Shown here: positions 5,905 through 6,301 of the stretch, one piece after another
Layout: each line of letters begins with the position of its first letter
Position numbering within the stretch: position 1 is the first letter of the stretch
Source of the DNA: Cyclobacteriaceae bacterium
GTDB lineage: Bacteria > Bacteroidota > Bacteroidia > Cytophagales > Cyclobacteriaceae
DNA length: 6,301 nucleotides
Reading direction: 5' to 3'
Assembly (NCBI GenBank): GCA_028289505.1
Contig: JANQPK010000020.1
Location: 1-6,301, forward strand
The notes under the pieces: model-generated
Seen by the model: only the letters and a program-made list of their open reading frames with translations
What the model was told of the DNA's origin: nothing
Databases searched by the model: none
Translations under genes and position numbers: made by a program

Positions 5905-6301
5905 ATGTCTAAATATCTAAATATTAGCATTTCAACACTGATTCTGCAGCTGGTAGTCTTTACCACTACCCAAGCACAATTACCAGATCAGTTTCAAAAA
6001 ATTGAACTGATGACGGAAATCTCTAATCCGATTCATCTCGAATTTGCTCCAGACGGACGTGTTTTCATTCTTGACCGCTATGGTGAAATTCTAATTTACA
6101 AACCCGATTTGGAAATCAGTGTTTCTGCCGGGAACCTGGATGTTTTCCACGATTTTGAAGATGGGTTGATTGGCATTGCTTTTGACCCTGAGTTTGAGCA
6201 AAACCAGCACCTTTATCTACATTACTCACCTTCTGATAAGTCTGTCAACCGGGTATCGCGCTTTACTATGAATGGCGATGTACTACTACCCGGTTCGGAA
6301 G
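5905..6301 (+). CDS. Secreted PQQ-dependent sugar dehydrogenase-like (GSDH family) beta-propeller, N-terminal part
   Basis: The first 132 codons of an exported protein that runs off the right edge. Starting at the ATG at 5905, the frame is open to the last base. It begins with a signal peptide, MSKYLNISISTLILQLVVFT then TTQAQ|LP, with likely cleavage after QAQ or just before it. The mature start (EISNPIHLEFAPDGRVFILD, then RYGEILIY) and the later phrase DGLIGIAFDPEFEQNQHLYL followed by HYSP are the hallmark first blades of the glucose/sorbosone dehydrogenase family, a six-bladed propeller. In the well-studied soluble members it uses PQQ and calcium to oxidise the C1 hydroxyl of sugars in the periplasm. 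The catalytic histidine and PQQ-binding residues would lie further downstream, so neither activity nor extra C-terminal domains can be judged. In Bacteroidota such proteins are often long and multidomain, and many have unproven substrates. No Shine-Dalgarno sequence is visible; the 5' flank is AT-rich. Confidence 0.88.
   Translation, partial: MSKYLNISISTLILQLVVFTTTQAQLPDQFQKIELMTEISNPIHLEFAPDGRVFILDRYGEILIYKPDLEISVSAGNLDVFHDFEDGLIGIAFDPEFEQNQHLYLHYSPSDKSVNRVSRFTMNGDVLLPGSE

Overview
The window looks like a chromosomal stretch from a member of the Bacteroidota, probably a free-living, Cytophagales-like marine or soil bacterium. The clues are secretory signal peptides ending in '...AQ', starts without clear Shine-Dalgarno sequences, TTTG/TAnnTTTG-type promoter motifs, and the protein families themselves: a WG-repeat protein, a serine hydrolase with a DUF3471-like tail, and a secreted sugar dehydrogenase-like beta-propeller. 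The lineage is inferred from these family traits; no marker gene settles it. Nothing indicates a phage, plasmid, transposon or CRISPR locus.

Layout. (1) Bases 1-620, plus strand: the C-terminal part of an AGCS-family sodium:alanine/glycine symporter, cut by the window edge. (2) Bases 635-3232, minus strand: a secreted 865-residue protein with a TPR-like N-terminal half and a long array of degenerate WG repeats. Its stop codon and that of the symporter face each other, and both lie inside one perfect 20-bp palindrome at 618-637. (3) Bases 3334-4848, minus strand: a complete (R)-citramalate synthase (CimA) of the Leptospira type, the entry step of threonine-independent isoleucine synthesis. It lies about 100 bases upstream of the WG gene on the same strand. 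(4) Bases 4849-5078: a divergent intergenic region holding the cimA leader and, on the other strand, a plausible promoter for the next gene. (5) Bases 5079-5563, plus strand: the remains of a class-C beta-lactamase-like serine hydrolase. Signal peptide and both ends of the protein survive, but about two thirds of the coding sequence, including the catalytic Ser-x-x-Lys, has been lost in a frameshifting internal deletion. (6) Bases 5564-5904: 341 bases of AT-rich sequence without a gene, holding two small inverted repeats. (7) Bases 5905-6301, plus strand: the first 132 residues of a secreted PQQ-dependent sugar dehydrogenase-like (GSDH family) beta-propeller, which continues beyond the window.

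The genes do not form one pathway. CimA serves branched-chain amino acid synthesis, the symporter takes up amino acids, and the WG protein, hydrolase remnant and sugar dehydrogenase are exported. I found no convincing new multi-gene system. The points most worth a second look are the stop-codon palindrome, the clean deletion in the hydrolase, the citramalate-type pocket of a gene that could be labelled leuA, and the isoleucine/leucine-codon cluster just before cimA.
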